Origin: Trema orientale
Lineage: Eukaryota > Streptophyta > Magnoliopsida > Rosales > Cannabaceae
NCBI GenBank assembly: GCA_002914845.1
Contig: JXTC01000589.1
Location: forward strand, 7,867-71,866
Length of the DNA: 64,000 bases
Direction: 5' to 3'
Shown: positions 46,862-58,176 of the stretch, in pieces
How the letters are laid out: each line of letters opens with the position of its first letter
How positions within the stretch are numbered: position 1 is the first letter of the stretch
The notes under the pieces: model-generated
Told to the model about the DNA's origin: nothing
What the model saw: only the letters and a program-made list of their open reading frames with translations
Databases searched by the model: none
Program-made: the position numbers and the translations under genes

Positions 46862-47845
46862 CTGCAAAACACAGCATGAGACTTGTTCCTGATTATGCAC
46901 CGGTAGATTCTCGTTACGAATACAACTGGACTACAATAAATTTTCCAACATCTAGGAAAACTTTGAATATGAAAAGCCCCTAATAAACACTAAAGACATG
47001 TTTACTAATTCATAATGGAGAGCATAGGGAATGAAGAAACGAAAATACTCTTTTCATGTGTTTACATACCAGTTGGGATGATGAAAGGGAATCCTAACCT
47101 TTCCAACTCATTTTTTCTTATTCCCCTTCGTTCCTTTTCCACTCATTCCCATTAAGGATAGTAAACGTGGCCTTAGGTTAGGTTAATGCTTAGTATTTAG
47201 ACGTGTATTTGAATGCGATATTCATCACTCTTCACAACCCCTTCATGAATTCTAGTATAGATTAAGTAGCACCAAGCAGAAAATGTTAACCATTGGTTGA
47301 TCTTTCCTTACACAGACAAAATAACTTCATGGAGAAGCTGCTATATATATATATATAAGCTCACAAGCAGCTTAACAAAAACAATCATCAAATTCATAGC
47401 CAAACATGACAGATCTTTTCTTCACCACCAAAATTGCATTCTCAAAAGTGAAAAAACAAAAACCCACAAATTTTTTTTGACTTTACTGGCATCAAAAGTG
47501 TCTGATTAGTTCCTAACCACCACCCAATTGTACAAAAACCAATAAATTTTGGCTTCACCACCAAAATTGTCAATCCACGAAAAATTCAGGGGCAACCATG
47601 CCAAAAACCCTTAAAAAAATAATAATTCACATGAAATTAAGCTAAGAATTCACAAAGAAAAAGGGAAAATTCAACGAACATGTACCGAAATTATAAAACA
47701 TCAAACTTGTATCAAAGAATAAACATACAGAATTAACCCAACATAATTCAAACTGTAACTTTAAGAGCATTAGAAGACAACCCATAATTCCTTTTTTTTT
47801 TTTTTTTTGGTTTTGTTTAAATGATCAGAAATCATGAAAGGTCAC
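46862..47845 (-). other. 5' UTR intron of the WLM protease gene
   Basis: A TTTTGCAG acceptor lies 6 bp before the ATG at 46855. The likely donor is CGAG/GTGACC at 47846/47845, giving a 984-bp leader intron with the first, non-coding exon at about 47846-47950. The intron carries an imperfect TIR element at about 46994-47175 (ATGTTTACTAATTCATAATG against CGTTTACTATCCTTAATGGG). Confidence 0.55.
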
Positions 47846-47949
47846 CTCGTAATTTGATGGAACACAAACTGATTCTGGCAACTGAATATTCCGAGAGAAA
47901 TTACGTTGTCGCTTGTTTGCTTCAATTATCAGCAATTAATTATGGCAAT

Positions 47950-48890
47950 GGGATTACTTTATAGGAGGCGTAGAATAAGGGCCCGCGTATGTTAGCTTCG
48001 ATAGGAGCAACAGGCTAAAATGAACGGTTGTGAGTTTCTTAATGGTGTATTACGTATGCGCTGTCGTACATAGATCCGGAAGAATCTAGAAAGATACCAA
48101 AAATTTAAATAAGATTAGAACAAGATAATAAAAAGGATTGATGAATAGTTATTATTGTTTATTGGGTTAACTTTATGGATGATGCTGCGAATCCTAAATT
48201 TGTTAAATTTTTATTACCGACGTACGTAGGATGTCACGTAAATTATTATTAAAAATTTAGTATAAATTTTGAGACACTTAACATTATCCTGATTTTATAG
48301 GACAAGTTGATAGATACATGTGCGAGACAGAGCCAAATTTAATAATTTAGGATTCATCTAACCGTTTATGGTTTTATTATTTTCATTTTATAATTTTGTC
48401 TGAAATGATTTATATCCATTAAAATTAGGGGATTTCTATAGGAATGATTTTTTGCGTTTATTGATAAGGTTTTGTTTTTTGACGATGGATTTGACTCAAC
48501 GATGCGAATTCAATAATAGGTGCCCAAAATGACAGTAGACTTTCACATATTGGTTCAGTCTAACGCACAAGAATTAAAAAAAGGGGGGAAAATATTTTCT
48601 TCGAAGAACTAGGATTGAAATCAAAGAAAACAATTTGATACAAATGCAGGATTCAAACTCAATTTTCAACGCATTTCAGAAAAAGAAAAAAAAAATATAT
48701 ATATATAAAATATAAAAAAACTCAGGTTTCAACGAACCCAGAAAAAATATGCAGAGTGGATGAATGTGAGATTCTCTGCTTTGGAACTTGATATCCCAAA
48801 ACAATAAAATAGAAGAAAAGCTTAAGAAAAAATTGAGAATGAATTACACAATGAGTTCTAAGGAATACCACCTTCAATCAAATTTTCTTG
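47950..48890. other. Intergenic, upstream of the WLM protease
   Basis: No gene recognised; A-rich runs at 48680-48720. Confidence 0.45.
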
Positions 48891-48893
48891 CAA

Positions 48894-49139
48894 TTAAATA
48901 TTGTAAATGCTTCTACACCCAACGAAATCTGGAATTTTGCCTCTGAGTCCACACGAAATGGCGGAGAAGACCGCCAAATTGGTCGAATTCCAGTGAGTGA
49001 GTAGGTGGACAAGTCGACCTTGGTGAGCTTGGCGCTTGAGTTCCAACTTTTGAGGGATAAGCCCAGTTAAAGAGTTGTTCCATATAAGCAAAGTGTCCAG
49101 GTTTGGTAACTCGTCGATTCCTTCTAAGATCCTCACCAC
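48894..49139 (-). pseudogene. LRR receptor-kinase relic, TDR/PXY-like
   Basis: The minus-strand frame reads RILEGIDELPNLDTLLIWNN and SLTGLIPQKL, a plant LRR unit of the type found in TDIF receptor-like kinases. A frameshift follows: the next frame would give SAKLTKVDLSTYSLTG. The sequence then jumps directly to NSTNLAVFSAISCGLRGKIP and DFVGC, which in the parent family lies several LRRs further on. So an internal deletion and a frameshift broke this copy. No kinase domain or start is nearby. Confidence 0.8.
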
Positions 49140-50591
49140 TTAGGGCGTGGCGTGTTTACGGATTAATCCGTAATGAAAAAAAAAAAAACAAAAAAGCACA
49201 AAAGCGGAAGAAAAATGAGTTTAAAGAAAAATGAGAATAAATAAAAATTAAATTATTTTTTCAATTAATTTTAAAACTAAATTAAAAATACTCAAAAGAC
49301 ACAAATATTCATAAATCAAAAGAGCACAAATAACTTTATTTTTATAGAATCATCAAATTATCTCATAAACTTTCCATTAAATTTGTAATTGCCGTCACCT
49401 CTTCTTCAATTCTACAAGATCAAAAAGAACATAGGTGCAAGATGACCTATGAGCTCTGCTTTCATATTCCTCTCATCCTCATCCTTTTGCTATGAGACCA
49501 TGCGTACACCATGTGTGAAACATTATATAGAGGTTCTTGACCCAATGGGATGATCAAGATATTATGATAAAGGGGAGCCATGGGCCTCTTGCTAATTAGT
49601 GAACAAATGTCCATCTCATCATGGCCCAATTAATAAAATACCATACATAATTTATATATAATCATATAATCGTCCGTAACCTACTTTAACTATGACATTG
49701 TCAATGATTATGCTCATACATAATATTCTAACATTGCAAGGATGTATGGATATGACCTTGGCAGAAAAAGGAAAATACACAAATAGAGGCCATAGAGCTT
49801 TTGGCGGCCGTAGATGAAGAATCATAATCTCACCCATGAGATTTTTAATAATAGAATTTTCAAGTAATGAAAACATTAATATTAGATTAAGATATATTTT
49901 AATTTATATCTTAGTCCCTATGAATGTTAGTCATTTTTAATGTGGACCGTAACACGAGACATTATAATGTGTCACTAATGACTTACTCCCACCAGTTGCT
50001 ATTCTTCCAGCATTTGTCATATACTACAAGGTCCTTCTATAATTACTACTACTAATTCCTTTTTTTTTTTTAATACTACTACTAATTCTATCTTTTCTTT
50101 TTTAAAACTAATTGAGAAATAATACTAATGTTAATCAAGAAAGAAATATATATTAATCGGCATTTGGAATATGTCTTGAAGAGTACCACTGTTCCTTATG
50201 ATCCCATATGATAACTTCATGTAGTGGATACCACTTCTAGACATTTGAAGTTATCTTCCTGAAGAACCTAGCAAAGGAGCACTAGACGAATCTCAATGGT
50301 CCTTGTTAAACAGGAATATATACTAAGCTACTTGTATGAGCTTGTTCTATCTGCAATAAAATTTATTACAGAAATCCTGCAAATAATTTTATTGCAAAAT
50401 ACAGTTAGGGGACCTACCTATAAACCAGTTTGCACAAACAGGTGGATATGAACTCTTAATTAAGTATGAAACACATCTTTTGAAAATAAAAGGCACACAA
50501 TAGATCAAATTGGCTTGGGATTTATTTGCTCCGCATTATTTATTGGCAAAATTATAACGTATTGATCGAGAACTGTAATCAGTAACCAGTC
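49140..50591. other. Intergenic, no gene recognised
   Basis: AT-rich; no repeat boundary identified. Confidence 0.45.
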
Positions 50592-50626
50592 ACTTAGTCC
50601 ACGTGGTCTAGCCTTATCTTGTAGTA

Positions 50627-50854
50627 NNNNNNNNNNNNNNNNNNNNNNNNNNNNNNNNNNNNNNNNNNNNNNNNNNNNNNNNNNNNNNNNNNNNNNNNNN
50701 NNNNNNNNNNNNNNNNNNNNNNNNNNNNNNNNNNNNNNNNNNNNNNNNNNNNNNNNNNNNNNNNNNNNNNNNNNNNNNNNNNNNNNNNNNNNNNNNNNNN
50801 NNNNNNNNNNNNNNNNNNNNNNNNNNNNNNNNNNNNNNNNNNNNNNNNNNNNNN
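50627..50854. other. Assembly gap (228 N) with identical 35-bp flanks
   Basis: The 35 bases before the gap (50592-50626, starting ACTTAGTCCACGTGGTC) are repeated exactly right after it (50855-50889). This suggests an unmerged contig overlap or a local tandem repeat collapsed by the assembler. Confidence 0.95.
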
Positions 50855-51029
50855 ACTTAGTCCACGTGGTCTAGCCTTATCTTGTAGTACTTATTAATTA
50901 GTTAATTTTTATCGAGAGTATTTTGCAAGTTTTTGTTTTAAAAACAAACTATCAAGAAATATGAAAATATAAACTAAAGGAGATTATCACATATTAATAT
51001 AAAAAGAAATAGCACTCTTTGCATGCACA

Positions 51030-51170
51030 CTACAACAAATGCAGGGGACACCTCTTTCCACGACATGCGTGACTTCACTACTGACGTGGTGGGAGGAAGG
51101 TCCTAACTCCTATATATCACGACATTTCTAGTAGGGGAAGGCTCTACCAGGACTTTTAATTTTTTTTTTT
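51030..51170. repeat. CACTA-terminus-like fragment
   Basis: Begins CACTACAACAAATGCAGG and contains CACGACATGCGTGAC and GACGTGGTGGGAGG, the style of a CACTA transposon end. Only one end is present, so the class is tentative. Confidence 0.4.
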
Positions 51171-51343
51171 ATTTTTTTATTTTTATTTTTATGAATAATA
51201 CTAAATATCTCAATTTATAGTAATTGATATGATTAGATTAGCCATCATAACATACGTATTAAAATGATCAGAGTATAAATTTTGAAATTTGAATAGCATT
51301 ATTCTTATTGCAAGCCAACTAGTTGTTGATCATACGTCTCTTT

Positions 51344-53458
51344 TCAATTGGCTTCAATGTTCTTTTGTAGGAGGCCGGTATCAGTGTCCTCAGAAGAGAA
51401 GTCATGCCTGAAAATATATAGAGGGAATAAAAAATAATTAAGTATATTATTTGAGACAAAATCCTCGTCATTAGCTATGAAATCAATAAAAATGTTATGA
51501 TAATTAATGAGCTACTTACTGAATTTTACGTGCAAGTTGGTACCCAGCTGTTGCAGCCATTCCAATACTAACACTGAAAAGCGTCCAGTTTTTCTGCAAT
51601 AATGTTAATATTTTTGCAAAATGGGTATTCTATATGAGAAAATCTAGAAATGAAAAGTATATTATATTCAAAGTATATTATATTATATTTTCGCAAAATG
51701 GGTACTATACTTTTCATTATATTATAATCAACAAATTATATGCTACTTCATTTAATTTAAAAGGTTTGGATAAAATATCTTACCGGTGTGATGACAGTGC
51801 TGTATTTTGCCCAAACAAGTCCTGAACATGTGAGGGCTGGTGTATATTGGGATAAATAATAATTAACTTCTAAGTTCTAACGATGGTAATTAAACTAAAA
51901 ATCTCAGAAGTGACAGTGCTGAAGCAAATAATTAACTATGGCCGTTGTAAATTAATAAAACACACCTGCTTGCTGGGGATAAGATAGTTCCTCAGGTGGC
52001 TTTGTGGAGTCGAGGATATTTGCAATGGTTATTCCCCATTTAAATGTTGGTGCCCAAAAATGAACTGTAGCATATATTAATGTTATTGGTACAATTGTTG
52101 TAAATTATGACTCCTAATTCACCGTATTGTCTGATAGCAAATATCATAAAATGATCTTGTATTTTACAAAAATTTCAATGGGCTTTGGAAATATAGGAGA
52201 AGTAGCTTGAATTTAGTTTTTTATTTTCAAAATCCTTGTTAATTTGACCACCTCCTCTAAAATTTGACATTCTCATGTCATTTCTAAGATGGAAAATGAA
52301 AAGAGTTACCTTTAGTATGAAAGGTAGATTTAGTATTAAATCTAAGAGTCGCTTATACAAATCTCCGAATAATATTTTATTTTTCTAAATGACTTAATAT
52401 AGAAGTGATATAATAATTTCCAGTTAACTATATATACATGAATTCATATAAAAAGCAAAATTGTAATATAAACCAAAATCTATCTTCTACTAATAGTAAG
52501 TGTGACATCTCCCATCGATTTTTTCGATTTAGCTGTTAGATTTCAAATACTAAGTCAAATTAGAATTTTTTTTTTTGGTAAGAAAAAATCAAATTTAATA
52601 AAATTCTCTCATATTTCGAAAAACAGTGAGATTTTTAATTAAAAAACGAATTATAAATGCATTTTATGATTTTTTGTTTTCCTTTGTATTAAATTATATA
52701 TACATAGTAAGGTCATAAGCCAGCTAGCTAATTGGCTACGGATCTCGAGACTTATTCCTTATATATCAAACAAATATTTATCATAAGTTATTCTTATTAA
52801 TTTTTTTTTGGAGTTTATTTATCAAAGTTACTTATTCATTTGCCTTCTAAAACATTAAAAGTTGAATATACAATTACCGAAAGGACAAATCGAAATTATT
52901 AGTTTAATTACATCATCATTGATCAAGTTGCACCGTCGAAGCTTCACAGCTCAGATATAATATCAGCATTTTCCGATTTAAACGTTTATACTTTCTAACC
53001 TATTCATACGATAAGCCAGATCAAGATATATTAAAATGATGGCTATATATATAGAACTAAGCACATCGATCTAGCTATAATAACTAAAACTTGTAATGTT
53101 CTCATTAATTGTAAATCCGTTGAGTCTGAATCTTGAACATTAAATGACCCGTTCATCCTTGTTAACAAAATTGATCAATAACTAATAACACCCCACACAT
53201 ATGAAGATTATGCTCAACCTCTATATATTCACATGTTTATCTAAAGCTTCGGAAAGAAGTATTTGACATAAGATAAATAAACTGATTAGCAATAAAAAAA
53301 AAAAAAAAAGGAGGGAGTTTTCATTATAAACATGGCATAGATTTTTGAAATCTAACAAAAATAAGAATATTAATCAAGAAATGTTAAAGAGGGTCAAACT
53401 AACTGGTTTTAGGCCCTGCTGGGTGGTTCCAAAACGCTTGAAGCTTAGAAGTTGCCAT
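51344..53458 (-). CDS. MPC2: Mitochondrial pyruvate carrier subunit, MPC2 type
   Basis: Subunit of the inner-membrane complex that imports pyruvate into the matrix. Exons: 53458-53404, 52064-51966, 51836-51784, 51593-51520, 51407-51344; GT-AG introns, all phases close, 114 aa. The protein begins MATSKLQAFWNHPAGPKTIH, continues with FWAPTFKWGITIANILD, then SYPQQAALTCSGLVWAKYST, VITPKNWTLFSVSIGMAATA and GYQLARKI, and ends in a short acidic tail. This covers the full ~105-115-residue length of plant MPC2 proteins with their membrane helices. Compared with the family consensus (SRYSTVITPKNWNLFSVNVA, AGTGIYQL) it carries several uncommon substitutions, so it may be a diverged paralogue. Intron 1 is long (1339 bp). 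Confidence 0.93.
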
Positions 53459-54099
53459 GAAATCTCTCTTCCTCTCTAGTCCCAAACGCTAATTGATCAA
53501 TGAAACTGTGGGCAACATATATATATTTAGCTAGTGGAAGCCTGATGCTTATTTACATATATATGTGTGTGTGTGTGAAACATTTACATTTGTTATTATT
53601 TTCAGTTTATTTTCAACCAAGTTGATTACCTTATTGCTCAAAATTATCTGACAGTTGAATTTAGACCAATATAAATAATGCATTATGGTTTATGGATGAT
53701 GTGTATTCTTCATTTTTCTAATCATATTGAGTATTGACCAAATTAAAAAGGGATAAAAGAGAAGTGTTATCATATACAAACTATATGCATGCGTGTGCAT
53801 ACATGGCCCTTGATCAAGATTCAGGATATTTTAAATTAAAATGATAACTTACTTCTTAATGAACAATTACGCGGAAATTAACTGAAAATTTACGAGAACT
53901 AAATCAAGTATTTTTTTATTGAAGGAACAACGAAATTAACTAATTATTAATCTGGAAATTAGCAAGATATTATCTGTATATACAATACCAGCTTTAAATT
54001 ATTTGGTGGAACTGGTATCCTTCTTTTAAGTATAATAAATTATTGTTGTATGTTTCAAGCAAAAAAAAAAAAAATTATTGTTGTATGTTTTTTCCTTTT
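53459..54099. other. Upstream region of the MPC2-like gene
   Basis: AT-rich promoter-side DNA, with a TG microsatellite at 53562-53577. No defined motif can be assigned. Confidence 0.4.
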
Positions 54100-54515
54100 T
54101 GAAATGGTTACGATGGTTTCCTTATGAGTAATCACAATGGTTCATTTATCAATCTTTTTCTTAGACTCCACCTTTTATCTATTGACACGTGTCTCATTCA
54201 CTTTTTTTTAAAAAAAAAAGAGAAATCATGTGACAAGTCATTTATTTTAATTGTTAAAAAAAAGACGTGTCAATAAATAAATGATCTTTGACAAAGGGCC
54301 TGTTTGGCACAACTTTCAAAGATCTTTTAGGGCTCAAAAGATCTTTTAAGAGTGTTTGGATGAATTTTTAGAAGATCTTTTTGTATCCAAAAGATCTTTT
54401 TAAAAAAGCATGGACCTACCATCTTTTTTAGGAAGATCTTTTTATACTTTTACTTCAAGAAGTAAAAGCTATCCCAAACAGGCCCAAAGAGATTGATAAA
54501 TGGTTTATTGCTAGC
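54100..54515. mobile_element. Nested MITEs (outer element interrupted by 54296-54485)
   Basis: The outer sequence has inverted halves (CATTTATCAATCTTTTTC near 54142 against AGAGATTGATAAATGG near 54488; GACACGTGTC against GACGTGTCAA). Inside it lies a 190-bp MITE with ends GGGCCTGTTTGGCACAAC and its near complement TATCCCAAACAGGCCC. The inner copy is therefore the later insertion. Confidence 0.6.
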
Positions 54516-54712
54516 ATTCCTTTTTTCTTATTAATACATTATATTCTCCCTTCCAAAAAAAAAAAAAAAAATTATATTCTCATGTGCTATATATTACATG
54601 CACTCACCATTTCTCTTATTTGGGTAATAGTACATATAACCTCATAATACTTATTCAATATTAGAGGAAGATACCAAATTTTGCATTGTCGTTCATTATT
54701 CCAAAATTAAAA

Positions 54713-54884
54713 GGGCGCGTCTACAGTAGGGGCGCCCCTACGTAGGGCCCTATCTATTAACCGTTGGATGGAAATCTGTATATAAATAGATTCTCCACAG
54801 ATTCTCGTTATTCCCCACAGATTCCCATCCAACGATAATTAAGGCATGACCCTACGTAGGGACGCCCCTACCGTAGCCATCCCC
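54713..54884. mobile_element. 172-bp Mutator-type MITE with perfect 9-bp target duplication
   Basis: Ends GGGCGCGTCTACAGTAGGGG and (complement) GGGGATGGCTACGGTAGGGG. Both continue into CCCTACGTAGGG. AAATTAAAA flanks both sides exactly (54704-54712 and 54885-54893). A second copy starts at 63901. Confidence 0.88.
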
Positions 54885-55434
54885 AAATTAAAATTAATAT
54901 TACATTTCTTGATTTTGTCAAGTTGTTTTGAAATTTGAAGCCCTCTTTTTATAACAAGAAGCGGGCACCAGCTGCAAACGGACTAAGCTATCTAGTCATT
55001 AAAAGAGGCTTTTGTATAAGCGCGCTAGCACTCGAGGGCTTGATACTTCCGGCCCAATTGAATCAGATGCTCAATCTGTTATATGTGGCTTGAATTGTAG
55101 TGACTCTTTGGAGACCTTGATCTTATTTATTCTGACGTAAAGTCTTTGCTTTATTTGACTAATTATGACTCTTGTTGCTTTATTCTTTGAAATAGAAATA
55201 AAATGGCCTACTTATTGGCAAATAAGACTTTTAATTTGTCTAGTGAGATGTACTGGTTTAATTGTTGTCCTATATTTTTATCTTCTTGTGTAACTGGTGA
55301 TCTTTTAAGAATCACCTTTTTTCTTTCAAAGAAAAAAAAAACATATTGCAATGATCTTATCATATATATATTATGCACCAATTCAGTAGTTTTTTTTTTA
55401 ACTTATTTATAAGTATTATTTTTTCCGATTAAAA
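54885..55434. other. Intergenic, no gene recognised
   Basis: Short chance frames only. Confidence 0.4.
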
Positions 55435-55610
55435 TTTATCATGAACGATTTTTCATGATAAAAGATAAAGAGAAAAAAATATATTAAATAATATGCATTT
55501 ATTGTTATTATTTTTAATCTAATTACTCAAATTATAAGAGCCATTAGATCTAATGGCTAAAAAAAATACATATATATAGATAAGAAAAAATAACAATACC
55601 TACTCGATTA
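55435..55610 (+). repeat. Dispersed repeat, copy 2 (pairs with 27975-28165)
   Basis: Contains TATTAAATAATATGCATTTA, CTAATTACTCAAATTA, AGATCTAATGGCTAAAAAAA and CTACTCGATTACGG in the same order as copy 1. Confidence 0.65.
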
Positions 55611-55780
55611 CGGTCTGATAATTTAAGCCCTTAGATCTAATATCCTACGGTGGTGATTAGTATGGTGGTTGGCCAAAAAAATTTAATGCTGACCAAAAAA
55701 ATTTAATGCTATCACTACTTTTTTAAGTACCCATCCATGGTCACAAAAAAATTGTAACCATTGAGAAGTCTTCCATATAT

Positions 55781-55900
55781 ATATATATGCTAATGATGAG
55801 ATTATCTCATAATGTTGTCTCATCCACTTAATCGGTCTCATAATATATATATATATGCTAATGATGAGATTATCTCATAATGTTGTCTCATCCACTTAAG
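55781..55900 (+). repeat. 68-bp tandem duplication
   Basis: ATATATGCTAATGATGAGAT through CTCATCCACTTAA occurs twice, with the GCTAATGATGAG starts at 55789 and 55857 and no visible mismatch in the shared core. Confidence 0.95.
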
Positions 55901-56455
55901 TGTTAACAACTCGTAAAGAGTCAAAAAAAAAAAAAAAAACTCTAAAAATGTTATAATATAATTGTTAAATTGGATTTTCTTTTTGCTTTTTAACTAAGTT
56001 GTCAATTTTTAAATAGATAAGACAACGAATAGAAAAATAGAATAATTGATATCGTACCATATACACACATGTTTTATCCCGCACAGTTGAGATTAAGATA
56101 AAAAAAATATTCTTCTTTAGTTCAGTTTTCAGCAATCAGATCGAAAGGGGCGATGATGCGTTAATTTCTAATATTATATTTTGCCGATATGACTAACTAT
56201 ATTTATTGCAAAATTTCTCCTCAGGTGATCATAAACCTCTTTTAGAATTTGAACTTTCTTTATAAAACCTACTCTGATGCGAAATTTTTTAAAATTTCAC
56301 CCTATTTGATCACTTCAAAAGAGAAATTTGAAAGAAAATTCAAAATACAAGGGCAAATTAAAAATTTCCACACTCATTATAAGCTTATTCTTGTAAAAAC
56401 GACAAAAGGAAATTCATGATATAATTTCTTTTTCTTAATTATTTATACATATATA
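55901..56455. other. Intergenic, no gene recognised
   Basis: AT-rich, no feature. Confidence 0.4.
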
Positions 56456-56606
56456 TTTTTTTTTTTAGGAGAAAGAAGCTCATTTATTGATAAGGGAAGT
56501 CTGCTAATACATCCGCATAGACACAGGGAGGTATTTCGAAACACCAACAGGAATTCGTGGTACATCTTAAAGCGTACTTAGCAAGATTGTGAGCAACTGA
56601 ATTCCT
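56456..56606 (-). mobile_element. LINE 3' end (5'-truncated)
   Basis: On the minus strand 40 codons (56606-56484) encode RNSVAHNLAKYALRCT followed by WCFEIPPCVYADVLADF and a stop. This is the C-terminus of the RNase H-like region of plant L1-type LINEs. A short 3' UTR and an A-tail (56456-56468, seen as T on the plus strand) follow. The insertion is severely 5'-truncated, as is usual for LINEs. Confidence 0.8.
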
Positions 56607-56619
56607 AGTGTATAAGTAC

Positions 56620-57040
56620 TTCAAAAGTAAAAGTTCATAAATACCCGTTTTTAAAACTATATTTTCATAAATACTCGTTTTTTATTTTTATTTCATAAAT
56701 ATCCGTTTTTATACCTTTTTTTGGAGAAATATAGACCACTACTGTTTTACACATGAAATGTAGACCACGGTATATATCTCATGCATTAAATGTATATCGC
56801 GGTCCACATTTAATGAATAAAATTTACACTCAAAATTGGCACACATTTTAAAATGTGTACCGTTCATATTTTACACATGAAATGTGTACCTCATGGATAA
56901 AATTTACATTATAAATGTGGACCACTCATACTTTTCATATGAAATGTGGACCGTAAAAACGGATATTTTTGAAAAAAGTTTTAAAACGAGTATTTTTGAA
57001 ATAAGTTTTAAAAAACGGATATTAAATGTAATTTTCACTA
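56620..57040. repeat. Inverted-repeat element with CGTTTTTAAAAC-type ends
   Basis: The left part (ATACCCGTTTTTAAAAC, ATACTCGTTTTTTATTT, ATATCCGTTTTTATACC) is mirrored on the right (AAAAACGGATATTTTTGAA, AAAACGAGTATTTTTG, AAAAAACGGATATTAAATG). The middle repeats ATGAAATGT(A/G)GACC/GTACC phrases at least five times in both orientations. Non-coding foldback-like DNA. Confidence 0.65.
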
Positions 57041-57436
57041 CTTCAAATGTGGTCAATTGGCTCAATATTGGATCGGTAAATTATACAGAACTCGAATTAT
57101 TCTCATTACTCGGAACTTAGCCAGGCATGCATGCATATAGTATTATTTCTGCTTAATTTGTAACACAAAATGACTTCGGAAGATCCTAATAATTAGGAAG
57201 ACATAGGCAGCTAGCTAACTAACTAGCTAACTAGTTCAATTAAATATTGAAGCTAGATCTAGCACTTATATATATCTAATCAATTAATAATCGAACATTA
57301 AAAAATCGAAAATCAAAACGACAACGTGAAATCTCGATCATATTATGAAACAAATGCAGACCCAAAAACAAATTAAATAAAACCCCAAATTGTAGAACGC
57401 ATGCGATTTTGATAGTCATGATCAGCTATATAGCTC
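57041..57436. other. 3' flank of the Asp-rich gene
   Basis: AT-rich; nothing recognised beyond a probable 3' UTR. Confidence 0.4.
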
Positions 57437-57805
57437 TCAGTGTCCCAGTACAACGACACCTTCGTTGATGCGATCCACGTCGGACTCCGACGAGTCATCG
57501 TCGTCTAAGCTCTCTGCGGTGCTCAGTTTGCCTGTGGAGGACAGAGAGACCTTAACATTGTTCACAATCTTGTACGTGTCGTCGACGTCGTCATCCAAGT
57601 CGTCGTCGTCATCATCGTCATTGTCTTGGCACTGGTCACCTTTCTCGGAATTCAAACCGCCCTTGCATCCTCCGCCACCATGCCTGACCGCATGAATCTC
57701 CGAAGAATGATGATCATCGGCCTCGGCGGCCGAGATGAAGAACAACAAGATAACCAAAAGCGTTCCAAGGCAACAAAACATAACCGTTCCTCTAGAGACT
57801 GCCAT
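57437..57805 (-). CDS. Small secreted Asp-rich protein, unknown function
   Basis: Single-exon frame of 122 aa with ATG at 57805. Residues 1-29 form a signal peptide (hydrophobic core CLGTLLVILLFFIS, probable cleavage after AEA). The mature part has a His/Gly-rich start, two Cys (47 and 59), an almost pure Asp run (61-76), a short basic-hydrophobic segment (TYKIVNNVKVSLSS), a second acidic cluster (101-112) and the tail EGVVVLGH. Base composition is clearly higher in GC than the flanks, as expected for coding DNA. A GA microsatellite (57815-57838) lies in the 5' leader. I do not recognise the family. Metal binding by the Asp run is only a guess. Confidence 0.75.
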   Translation of the reverse strand: MAVSRGTVMFCCLGTLLVILLFFISAAEADDHHSSEIHAVRHGGGGCKGGLNSEKGDQCQDNDDDDDDDLDDDVDDTYKIVNNVKVSLSSTGKLSTAESLDDDDSSESDVDRINEGVVVLGH

Positions 57806-57814
57806 TGCTTTTAA

Positions 57815-57838
57815 GGCGAGAGAGAGAGAGAGAGAGAG
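57815..57838. repeat. (GA)n microsatellite in the 5' leader of the Asp-rich gene
   Basis: About twelve GA units, CT on the transcribed strand, 10 bp before the ATG. Pyrimidine-rich leaders of this kind are common in plant promoters. Confidence 0.9.
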
Positions 57839-58176
57839 TTCTTTGTCGTAATGAAAATAGCCTTCTCTTCTTGAGCCCTTTTGTGTGTGGTTATATGGGA
57901 TTGATGAGAGAGTAGATTATAAGCTTTTAGTAGTGAGGAGTTTGGGATTTAAAGGTGTTATTTACTATTTTTAAGAGTTGAGGAACGGAACGTGGAGTCT
58001 GTTTGAGTTGAGCTGGTCTCAAGGCTTAAAACTAAACCAATTTACCCCCTAGAAAAAAAAAAAAAAACACGTATATTTAGGGCAAAGGAGAACTAGGACT
58101 CTGCATGCATGTCCATGCATGGAACGTAAAACATGGAGTTCTCAAAGCAACCAACCTCAGTTGGCAATGTCCGCTC

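Noticed and set aside
55203-55412. 69-codon hydrophobic frame
   Set aside because: AT-rich chance frame without homology, splice context or promoter.
57465-57814. Plus-strand Ser-rich and other frames opposite the Asp-rich gene
   Set aside because: Antisense of the Asp codon run; the minus frame has a signal peptide, a sensible start and a leader.
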